In this document: piece by piece, positions 9,969 to 17,572 of the stretch
How the letters are laid out: each line of letters begins with the position of its first letter
Position numbering within the stretch: the first letter of the stretch is position 1
The notes under the pieces: model-generated
What the model was told of the DNA's origin: nothing
The model's input: only the letters and a program-made list of their open reading frames with translations
Databases searched by the model: none
Program-made: the position numbers and the translations under genes
Assembly (NCBI RefSeq): GCF_002812045.1
Contig: NZ_NPEG01000012.1
Coordinates: 60,016-124,015, forward strand
Reading direction: 5' to 3'
Length of the DNA stretch: 64,000 nt
Origin: Leptospira haakeii
GTDB lineage: Bacteria; Spirochaetota; Leptospiria; Leptospirales; Leptospiraceae

Positions 9969-10414
9969 TTTCGATTACTCATTTATTCAGTCCATTAGTT
10001 TTCCCTAATTCTTCCACACTTTTGCCTTCAATAATTTCATTTCGCCTATCTTGATTAGGCTGAAAGCTTACCTACTCTTCTAAACGTTTTCTTGAATTAG
10101 AATTCTGGCAAATTCAAACTTTATAATAGTACATATTTAGTTTATTGTTAAATTAGAATATTGAGTTTTTGGGATCTTCTAAACGTAAGAGGGTTCTAAT
10201 ATTCGAAGGATTGAAAGTTATAATATTCAATATATCTAAGCTTTGAGGTTATTATATCTACAATTGGTAATAAATTATTTTCCATTTTATTTACATAATT
10301 ATATCATAATTTACACGAATTATAATTTTACAAAAAATAGAGATACTTTTCGGAAATCCTTGTAAATTTCAAAGGTTATGTTAGAGTGGATTCAAATACA
10401 ACAGAAGGCAGATT
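9969..10414. other. AT-rich spacer with a repeated 12-mer
   Basis: No gene seen on either strand. TCTTCTAAACGT occurs twice in direct orientation, at 10076-10087 and 10175-10186. The rest is AT-rich with several AATATT/TATATC tracts, and the last 60 bases should contain the promoter of the ArsR-type regulator. It is long for this compact window. Confidence 0.55.
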
Positions 10415-10717
10415 ATGGCAGCCCAAAAGTTAGAAATTAAAAAAACTCATCTGGATTCTACCATCCGCGGACTTAAAGCAGTAGCTCATCCTGACAGATT
10501 AAAAATCCTTCTCCATCTTTCTAGAAAAGAACACAGCGTGGGAGAACTTGTAGACGCACTTGGTATCAGCCAATCAGCTGCATCTCAACACTTAAGCAAA
10601 ATGAAAGAAGCAGGATACTTAGGAAGCAAAAAAGTTTCTAATCAAGTATTCTACTCTATCAAAGACGCAAAATTCAAAGCATTCGCAAAATCTTTACTTC
10701 AGATCTTTTCTAAGTAA
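10415..10717 (+). CDS. ArsR/SmtB-family winged-helix transcriptional regulator
   Basis: 100 residues, typical for the family. The helix-turn-helix reads VGELVDALGISQSAASQHLSKMKEAGYL, preceded by LKAVAHPDRLKILLHLSRKEHSV. No Cys residues, so the usual ArsR/CadC metal site is absent; it may respond to something other than thiol-bound metal. GAAGG precedes the ATG. It is a single gene after a long AT-rich spacer and converges on hldD, sharing a bidirectional terminator. Confidence 0.9.
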   Translation: MAAQKLEIKKTHLDSTIRGLKAVAHPDRLKILLHLSRKEHSVGELVDALGISQSAASQHLSKMKEAGYLGSKKVSNQVFYSIKDAKFKAFAKSLLQIFSK

Positions 10718-10730
10718 TTAATAGCTGTGG

Positions 10731-10755
10731 GGGGTCTTATAAAGGGCCCCTTTTA
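10731..10755. terminator. Bidirectional terminator between arsR-type gene and hldD
   Basis: GGGGTC/GGCCCC stem (one G-U pair) with an 8-base loop, followed by TTTTATT on the plus strand. It lies in the 35-base convergent gap. Confidence 0.7.
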
Positions 10756-11721
10756 TTCTTCTTCTTTTTTTAATAGATCCACGTAATCCGCAATCGCAGT
10801 TTCCAAATCAGTAAATCCTTCTTTGTAACCACTCGAGATCAGTTTCTGGGTCTCTGCCTTCGTGTAATATTGGTATTTTGCCTTTAAACTTTCAGGCATT
10901 TCCATATATTCTATATTTTCCGGTTTGCCTAAAGCCTTGAATAATGCGGAAGCGAGCGAATTCCAAGTCTCTGCTTGGCCTCTTCCCACATTATATAAAC
11001 CGAATTTGCTATTTTCTAAAAGGAATAGGCTAATCTTGGCTGCGTCTTTGACATATAAGAAGTCCCTTTTTTGTTCCCCGTCCTTATAGTCTGGGCGGTA
11101 GGACTTAAATAATTTCAATTTTCCCTCGGAAGAGATCTGTTCGTATCCTTTTAATACTACGGATCTCATGTCTCCCTTATGAGCCTCTCCGAATCCGAAT
11201 ATATTGAAGTATTTCACTCCTGTGATCTTATCTAAGAATCCTTTTCTTAAGGCATACAGATCGAACATATGTTTGGAGTATCCGTACATATTCAGTGGTT
11301 TAAGTGGATGGATAGGTGCCTTATCGTCATACCCGAATTGCCCTTCTCCATACGTTGCTGCAGAAGAAGCATATAAGAATTGGATCTTTCTACGCAGAGA
11401 CTCCTCAGCTAAGATCTTGGTATATTCATAATTATTCCGGATCAGATAAGAAGCATCTGTTTCCGTAGTGGAAGAACAAGCTCCCAAATGAAAGATATGA
11501 GAATAATCTTTTAAGATATCAGTGGTTTGGACTTTTTGCAGGAATTCTTCTTTTTCCAAATAATCCGAATATTCCAAACCTCTTAGATTTTTCCATTTGG
11601 AAGAAGTACCCAAATGGTCTACGACTAGGATATCTGAAATCCCCTGCTCGTTTAGAAGTCTAACTATATTACTTCCGATCAGTCCGGCTCCGCCGGTAAC
11701 GATTACTCGTTTCATTCCCAT
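10753..11721 (-). CDS. hldD: ADP-L-glycero-D-manno-heptose-6-epimerase
   Basis: Last step of ADP-heptose synthesis for the LPS inner core. 322 residues. Rossmann motif TGGAGLIGSNIV at 9-20, DILVVDHLGTSSKWKNLRGL typical of the HldD/RfaD clade, and an active-site YGYSK. Start ATG 11721 has GGA upstream; a second ATG six bases in is possible. It lies 12 bases after the ubiD-family gene in the same direction. Confidence 0.93.
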   Translation of the reverse strand: MGMKRVIVTGGAGLIGSNIVRLLNEQGISDILVVDHLGTSSKWKNLRGLEYSDYLEKEEFLQKVQTTDILKDYSHIFHLGACSSTTETDASYLIRNNYEYTKILAEESLRRKIQFLYASSAATYGEGQFGYDDKAPIHPLKPLNMYGYSKHMFDLYALRKGFLDKITGVKYFNIFGFGEAHKGDMRSVVLKGYEQISSEGKLKLFKSYRPDYKDGEQKRDFLYVKDAAKISLFLLENSKFGLYNVGRGQAETWNSLASALFKALGKPENIEYMEMPESLKAKYQYYTKAETQKLISSGYKEGFTDLETAIADYVDLLKKEEE

Positions 11722-11733
11722 TTTTCCATTTAC

Positions 11734-13491
11734 CTAAATTGTATCCAAAAGTCTACCAAATCTATTCTCTACTTGTTTGGAGATTTTAGGATCTTCTTCT
11801 AGAACAGGAGGATACCAAGTTTTTAATCTTGCATCCACGAGTATTGGACCTTGGAAAGAAATGTGATTACGGATTACTTTTGAATCTCCATAAATGTCCG
11901 CTGCAGGTTCGAATCTAGTGAAAACATTCCAGATAAAATCATGATCTGATTTTGTTGCTTCTTCCGAATTATCCACTAAGAATACGAATAAAAATCCTTT
12001 GGTTATCGTTTCTTTGCGAAGTGTTTCCAATAATCCATCTCCTTTTTTGTATTTTGGTCCTGAAACCACTAAGACTCCCGGACAATATACTTTCGGATTT
12101 TTGAATTTAGAATTTTTAATATTAGAAGTGATCTTAGGTTTTAGTTTTTGGGTTTTAGGTCCAACTCCAAGTAGGACTGCCTTACTTCCCTCATTCACTT
12201 TTGGTCCAGTATAGTCCAAAGTATCTTGAGAAATATTGGAGAAAATATGTAAGTCAGTCTCCGGTTGAAATCTTTCGAGTGCCGCAAGGAAAGTGGTTTT
12301 AAAATCCATTAAAGGAACATCCTGGTCAGTCACGATCAGGAATTTAGTGAGAGATAGCTGTCCTTCTCCCAAAATTCTAAGAGCACCCATGAATGCTTCT
12401 TTTTTATATCTTTCTTTTACGATAGCTGCTGCTAAAGAATGAACACCGGATTCTTCGTAGGCCCAAATCCCTTTTACCTGAGGCATTACGATCGGGAACA
12501 TAGGAGATAATAGATGTTGTAGATATTCTGCAATCCAATGATCTTCTTGAGGAGGACGTCCTACAACTGTTGCCGGCCAGATTGCATCTTTTCTAGCGTA
12601 AATTTTATCCACTTCGAATACTGGATAATCATGTTTTAATGCATAATATCCATAATGATCTCCGAAAGGTCCTTCCGGTCTTCTGATCTTAGGAGGGATT
12701 TTTCCGATTAATGCAAAGTCTGCGTCTGCAACGATTGGCAGCGGGCTAATCTTTTTGTTTTTTAACACTCTTAGTCTTTCGCCTAATAATAATGAGGCGA
12801 GAAGGAATTCGCTTATCTCTTCAGGTAAAGGTGCAACTGCAGAGATTGTAAGCGCAGGTGGTCCTCCTACATAGATATGCGCAGGAAGTGAATTACCTTC
12901 TGATTCTGCTTCCGAATAATGAAATCCACCACCTCTATGGATCTGTATATGCATCCCAGTAAGTTTAGGCTCATAGAATTGGATACGATACATTCCCAAA
13001 TTTCCTTTTCCGGTTTTGGGGCTTTCTGTATAAACTAAAGGTAATGTAATAAATCTTCCTGCGTCCTTGGGCCAGGATTTTAAAGCAGGTAATTCTTCAA
13101 TACTTTGTAACTCTGAGTCCAAAATCGGAGCCTTGTTTACTTTTCTAAGACCTACCTTTAGTGCTGTCCAGGCCAGAGATCTAGCTTCCCATACTTTTTT
13201 AGGAGTGGGAGGCATTAGATGTTTTGCAGTATATGCAATTTTCTGAATAAACTTTTCAGGATCTTCTCCGAATGCTATTTTTATCCTGTTTTCTGAGCCG
13301 TATAAATTGGTAGCTACGGAAAATTTGGATCCTTTTACATTTGAGAAAAGAAGTGCGGGACCTCTTTTAGCAACTACCCTTCTCTGGATCTCAGCGATCT
13401 CCAAGATAGGGTCCACTTCTTCTTTGATCTCCAAAAGTTCTCCTTTTTTAGAAAGTTCTTTTACAAATTCGGAAGTGGATCGAATGTTCAT
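11734..13491 (-). CDS. UbiD family decarboxylase
   Basis: 585 residues. N-terminal domain (LRST-EFVKEL, then EIAEIQRRVVAKRGPALLFSNVKG) and the conserved core with VGRPPQEDHWIAEYL, KGIWAYEESGVHS and a C-terminal FEPAADI/VDARLKTWYPP. The family uses prenylated FMN to decarboxylate aromatic acids; quinone biosynthesis is the commonest role, but the substrate here is not shown by context. Neighbours are hldD and mutY, with no other quinone gene in the window. No UbiX is seen. Confidence 0.9.
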   Translation of the reverse strand: MNIRSTSEFVKELSKKGELLEIKEEVDPILEIAEIQRRVVAKRGPALLFSNVKGSKFSVATNLYGSENRIKIAFGEDPEKFIQKIAYTAKHLMPPTPKKVWEARSLAWTALKVGLRKVNKAPILDSELQSIEELPALKSWPKDAGRFITLPLVYTESPKTGKGNLGMYRIQFYEPKLTGMHIQIHRGGGFHYSEAESEGNSLPAHIYVGGPPALTISAVAPLPEEISEFLLASLLLGERLRVLKNKKISPLPIVADADFALIGKIPPKIRRPEGPFGDHYGYYALKHDYPVFEVDKIYARKDAIWPATVVGRPPQEDHWIAEYLQHLLSPMFPIVMPQVKGIWAYEESGVHSLAAAIVKERYKKEAFMGALRILGEGQLSLTKFLIVTDQDVPLMDFKTTFLAALERFQPETDLHIFSNISQDTLDYTGPKVNEGSKAVLLGVGPKTQKLKPKITSNIKNSKFKNPKVYCPGVLVVSGPKYKKGDGLLETLRKETITKGFLFVFLVDNSEEATKSDHDFIWNVFTRFEPAADIYGDSKVIRNHISFQGPILVDARLKTWYPPVLEEDPKISKQVENRFGRLLDTI

Positions 13492-13513
13492 GGTTTTCCT
13501 TTTTATTACAAGT

Positions 13514-14645
13514 TTAGTTTTCTAACCCTGGCAGAACTGCTCCGTCTTTTGCCAGTGTTTGTTTGATTTTTTTTGAAATGGAAGAAGGGAATTCAGTCTC
13601 CAAATTTTTCCAATTGCAGTATTTAATCTCTATAGAAGGGCGAATTTTGTAAAAATTCTCCAGCAGCTTCTTTTCTGATTTTGTGTCTAACTCTGTCTCC
13701 GAAACAAAACCTTGGATCTTATGATGAGTGATTGTATGTTTAAATTTGATTCCTAAATCGGAAGGTTTCAGGTCCCAATCCAAAACGGGATCAGAATCAT
13801 AAGGATTTTTTCCTTCGAAGGAAAAAGGTAAAGAATAGATTGTTTTAAAAAATCTTCTCTCAGGATAACGAATTAAAAGTATTCCGTGTTTCGTTTTTAG
13901 TATATAAAAACGAATATTCAAAAGGATTTCCTTTTTTTTTCTTTTCCATCTCCGGAATACTTTCTTGGACACCATTCTGATATGCCAAACAATCGTTTTG
14001 AAGAGGACATTCATTACATAATGGTTTTGGAATACAAACACGAGCACCCAATTCCATTACCGCTTCATTATGGTCTCCGGGAAAGTCTAGATTCAAAAAT
14101 GAATCCGCGATCTTTTGTAAGGCTGGATCGGCCTTTGGTCCCGACTCTTTGAATAAGACCAAACGAGAGAGAACCCTTTTTGCGTTTCCATCTAAAACTG
14201 CAAAGGGTAGATTATAAGAAATGGAAAGAATGGCCCGCGCCGTATAAGGTCCAACTCCAGGAAGGGACAGAGCTTCTTCCAAGGTTTTAGGGAATTTTCC
14301 ACCGAACTCATTCACCAATTTCTGAACTCCAGCCAAAAGATTTTTTGCTCTGGAATAATAACCGAGTCCTTGCCAATAACGAAATACTTCCTCTTCTTCC
14401 GCGATCGCAAGATCTTCTGGTTTTGGAAATCTATGTATAAACTTTTCGTAAAGAGGAAGCATTGCTGCAACTCTTGTCTGTTGCAGCATGATCTCGCTTA
14501 CCCAAGTAGAATAAGGAGTTCTGTTTTTTCGAAATGCCAGGTCTCTTTTTTCTTGAACGAACCAATTTCTAAGTTTTAAATTCGTTTTAGGATCGAATTC
14601 GTAGGTCGGAAGATTGACTTCTTTTTGTTTCAGACCAGCGGGCAT
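13514..14645 (-). pseudogene. mutY: A/G-specific adenine glycosylase MutY, frameshifted in an A9 run
   Basis: Removes A mispaired with 8-oxoG. The first frame (14645-13860, 261 residues) has the EndoIII-fold core: catalytic Glu51 in SEIMLQQT, helix-hairpin-helix LPGVGPYTARAI (128-139), catalytic Asp152 in VLDGN, and an Fe-S loop with four Cys. At a run of nine A on the coding strand (13940-13932) the frame is lost and ends after about 30 unrelated residues. The NUDIX-like C-terminal domain (ILLNIRFYILKTKHGILLIRYPERRF..FKHTITHHKI) continues in the frame reached by dropping one A, to 13514. Reading through gives about 375 residues, normal for MutY. It is either a sequencing error, a real mutation, or a case corrected by slippage. 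Confidence 0.85.
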
Positions 14646-14701
14646 GTATCTGACTATCCAAGCCTTTTACTCCAGGGAGAAAAGGAGTTTTCGAAGCGGA
14701 T

Positions 14702-14719
14702 TTGTTGGAATTCCTACAA
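14702..14719. repeat. Dispersed palindrome TTGTTGGAATTCCTACAA
   Basis: Nearly palindromic copy of the TGTAGGA-nn-TCCTACA type element, upstream of mutY. Related copies lie at 14848-14865, 43977-43990 and, as a half, at 46829-46844. Confidence 0.7.
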
Positions 14720-14738
14720 AATTGTGTGTGTGAGATCT

Positions 14739-14759
14739 CCCCGCCCTTACTGGGCGGGG
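14739..14759. repeat. Strong GC hairpin CCCCGCCC/GGGCGGGG
   Basis: Perfect 8-bp stem with loop TTACT in the mutY-SDR spacer. No U-tract on either side, so it looks more like a REP-type element than an ordinary terminator. Confidence 0.75.
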
Positions 14760-14847
14760 GCTGGCTGGTGGTACCCGGTTTCCTTCCAATCGGCAAGCCG
14801 TATCACAAAAACCTCTGATAAGCAAGCACATTCGGAGCTTCAAAAAC

Positions 14848-14865
14848 TTGTAGGAGCTCCTACAA
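14848..14865. repeat. Perfect palindrome TTGTAGGAGCTCCTACAA
   Basis: 18-base perfect palindrome just past the 3' end of the SDR gene. It belongs to the same dispersed family as the copy at 14702-14719. Confidence 0.8.
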
Positions 14866-14889
14866 AAGTTTCCTGAACGGGTCTTCCCC

Positions 14890-15642
14890 CTATAACAAAT
14901 ATCCGCCAGAAACCTCCAAGTCCTGAGCAGTCACCCAAGAGAATTCATCTGATAAAAGATTTACGATTACCTTTGCAATATCATCCGGACTTCCAATTCT
15001 TCCTAAAGCAGTTTGGTCCGCTATTGGTTGGATATATTCTGGATGTTTGTCGAATGCGCCTCCTCCAAGATTTGTGTGAACTGGACCTGGGGAGATTGAA
15101 TTCACTCTGATCCTTCTATGAGAAAGTTCTTTTGCCAGATACTTTGTCCAAGAAGTCAATGCAGCTTTAGATGCTCCATAAGCCGAATATCCTACAAAAG
15201 ATCCATGACTAGCAGAACTGGAAGTATTTACGATCCTTCCATTATCTTCTATAAATCTAACAAGATATTGTGTTAAGAAGAATGGCCCTTTGAAATTTGT
15301 GTTTAATATCTGGTCAAAATATTCTTCTGTGATCTCGGTGAATGGTATTCCTCCTCCGATGCCTCCGTTATTTACCAAGTAATCGAAAGTTTTTCTCTTC
15401 CAAATTTCTTCCAGGTTCTTTTTTACAAGCTCGGTAAAACTTTCGAAAGAAAACTTTTGACTTAGGTCCAATTTAAGACAAACGGCCTTAGATCCATTCT
15501 TCTCAACTTCTTTTACGACATCTTCAGCACCTTTTTTATCCGAATGATAAGTAAGGATCACACCGATCCCTCTTTTCCCTAATTCGATCGCGGTATTTTT
15601 TCCTATACCGTTACTTGCTCCTGTGACGATTGCTACTTTCAT
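14890..15642 (-). CDS. SDR family oxidoreductase
   Basis: 250 residues. TGASNGIGKNTA at 7-18, NNGG in place of NNAG, catalytic Ser in TSSSASHG, YGASK active site, and a C-terminal LEVSGGYLL ending typical of classical SDRs. Substrate unknown. Divergent from the AraC-type regulator with a spacer of about 155 bases, an arrangement often seen when the regulator controls the enzyme. Confidence 0.88.
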   Translation of the reverse strand: MKVAIVTGASNGIGKNTAIELGKRGIGVILTYHSDKKGAEDVVKEVEKNGSKAVCLKLDLSQKFSFESFTELVKKNLEEIWKRKTFDYLVNNGGIGGGIPFTEITEEYFDQILNTNFKGPFFLTQYLVRFIEDNGRIVNTSSSASHGSFVGYSAYGASKAALTSWTKYLAKELSHRRIRVNSISPGPVHTNLGGGAFDKHPEYIQPIADQTALGRIGSPDDIAKVIVNLLSDEFSWVTAQDLEVSGGYLL

Positions 15643-15798
15643 AACGTCCTCCGATATCCTTGATCGTAGAGGATTTTATAATTTCGTAAAGATCAGATCA
15701 TGCCGATTGATTGCCTAATCCTACCGAAGTATTAATAAATTTAAATGTTCTTAAGATTTCGCTTTAGAAAATATGGTTCTATTTTAATATATTGTAGA

Positions 15799-16689
15799 AT
15801 GAAGGAAATCCTAAAAGAGCTTGCGGAACTCACTATTCAAGCAAGCACAAAACCGACCAGGACGGAACTTCCCAAAGTATTACTCATAAAGGGAGAAGTA
15901 TCCGAATACCAGTTAGCAGCTATATATGAGCCTATGATCGGACTAGTTGTCCAAGGAGGCAAAACAATCTCCATAGGAGAGCAAACTATTCAGTTAAAGG
16001 CACCTTCCTATTTTGTAATTTCCGCAGATATACCTGCCACAGGAAAAGTACAACAAGGCAAAAATGGACCTTATATCTCCTTGGGCCTTGAGTTAGACCA
16101 GGACTCCATTCTGGATTTATTAAATGACCTTCCTAAAGATCCTTCGGAAGAAAATACGGATAATGAGTTCGTAGCTTGCGAAGCTTCAACTGAGTTTTTA
16201 GAAGCTTGGGTAAGAATGCTTCGTCTTTTGAAAACCCCAGAACATATACCCGCACTTGCACCTATCTACGAAAGAGAAATATTATACAGAACACTTCTCG
16301 GTCCTCAAGGATGGCGTTTGAGAAAGTTTTGCCAAACCCAAGGAAAGGGACCAAGTATATATCCTGCAATTCGTTGGATCCGAGAGAATTATATGACCTC
16401 AATGGAAATAAAACGTTTAGCCGCAAAATCAAGATTAGGCGTTACTACATTCCATAGACAATTCAAACAAATCACAGGTTTAAGCCCTGTCCAATTCCAA
16501 AAACAACTTAGGCTGCTCGAAGCTAGAAAACTTTTAGTCCATAGTGCCTACTCCGCATCGCGCGCTGCCTTTGAAGTTGGATATGAAAGTGTAACCCAAT
16601 TCAATAGAGAATATTCCAGATTTTTCGGAGACTCTCCAATAAGAGACGCTTCCAACGTTAGAGAAAAAATAGCATTGACGAACTTCTAA
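15799..16689 (+). CDS. AraC family transcriptional regulator
   Basis: 296 residues from the chosen ATG. N-terminal AraC_N-type sensor domain (LTIQASTKPTRTELPKVLLI, then IYEPMIGLVVQGGK) and a C-terminal double helix-turn-helix (MTSMEIKRLAAKSRLGVTTFHRQFKQITGLSPVQFQ, then AAFEVGYESVTQFNREYSRFFG). The frame opens 18 codons earlier at 15745, but the extra residues (MFLRFRFRKYGS) are not family-like. No strong ribosome site for either start. The likely target is the divergent SDR gene; the Pr6Pr gene follows on the same strand. Confidence 0.9.
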   Translation: MKEILKELAELTIQASTKPTRTELPKVLLIKGEVSEYQLAAIYEPMIGLVVQGGKTISIGEQTIQLKAPSYFVISADIPATGKVQQGKNGPYISLGLELDQDSILDLLNDLPKDPSEENTDNEFVACEASTEFLEAWVRMLRLLKTPEHIPALAPIYEREILYRTLLGPQGWRLRKFCQTQGKGPSIYPAIRWIRENYMTSMEIKRLAAKSRLGVTTFHRQFKQITGLSPVQFQKQLRLLEARKLLVHSAYSASRAAFEVGYESVTQFNREYSRFFGDSPIRDASNVREKIALTNF

Positions 16690-16738
16690 AACTCAGAAGA
16701 ATCCAGCGATCGGTTTTTCTAAACGGAGAAATAATCAG

Positions 16739-17434
16739 ATGGAAAACTCTAAACTCAGTCTAGTTCTGGCCCGCTTAATATTTGTTTCTACAGCTTTAGT
16801 ATGTTTTGTAGGTGTTCTACTAGAACTTTGGTATGCCTATCATCACCAATCCTCTCTTCCGCCAAACGCAGGCTTTACTCGCACATTCGGTCCGGGAATA
16901 GACAGTTTACTTAATCAATTCTCCTTCTTTACCACTCAATCCAATTTAATCTTAGGGATCACTACCCTAATTCTTGCAGTAAACTTGGATCGGACTTCTT
17001 CTTCTTTTCATATTTGGCGTTTGATAGGGGTCATAGATATCACGATCACTGGAATTGTTTTTAATTTTGTCCTGCAAACTGTTCCTAAGAATGATATAAT
17101 CGCAGATACTGCGAGCAGACTAGAGCATGATATCGCTCCTATAATCGCAGTAGTCGGTTGGATTATCTTCGGACCTGCAAAAACGGTCACGTTGCGTAGA
17201 ATTCTTTTAGCAGCTATTCTTCCTATCGCTTATGCAATATTTACCCTGATCAGAGGCGCCATTATGGAATGGTATCCCTATAATATTATGGATGTCCCTC
17301 GTCTTGGTTATTCAGGAGTGGCGATAAATATTGTTGGGATCTTTGTGCTCTTTTTGTTAATCGCAGGCCTTTTGGCTTTGTTCGATAGAATTCTATCTTC
17401 AAGATTTGGAAGAATTTCTTTTTCAAAAGAATGA
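16739..17434 (+). CDS. Pr6Pr family membrane protein (FAR-17a/AIG1-like)
   Basis: 231 residues with six predicted membrane helices (about 9-30, 62-82, 93-115, 131-148, 154-174, 196-220). FFTTQSNLILG and LEHDIAP are conserved-looking motifs of this family, whose biochemical function in bacteria is not established. The conserved His in LEHD and the Thr in FTTQSN are reminiscent of AIG1/ADTRP-type hydrolases. It lies 49 bases after the AraC gene and may be cotranscribed. Confidence 0.8.
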   Translation: MENSKLSLVLARLIFVSTALVCFVGVLLELWYAYHHQSSLPPNAGFTRTFGPGIDSLLNQFSFFTTQSNLILGITTLILAVNLDRTSSSFHIWRLIGVIDITITGIVFNFVLQTVPKNDIIADTASRLEHDIAPIIAVVGWIIFGPAKTVTLRRILLAAILPIAYAIFTLIRGAIMEWYPYNIMDVPRLGYSGVAINIVGIFVLFLLIAGLLALFDRILSSRFGRISFSKE

Positions 17435-17572
17435 ATCAGTTTCAATAGAGATCCGATTCATCATTATACAAGTTCGAAATAGTAAGAAGTTTAAATTTCG
17501 CAATCCCCTTCCATAACTTATCCTGTAAAAAGATTTGCAGCCATGTTAAGATATTACAGCATCGGGTAAGTT

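Noticed and set aside
13514..14047. A separate 177-residue gene
   Set aside because: Its first 40 residues are an out-of-frame reading of the MutY Fe-S loop; the rest is the MutY C-terminal domain in a shifted frame.
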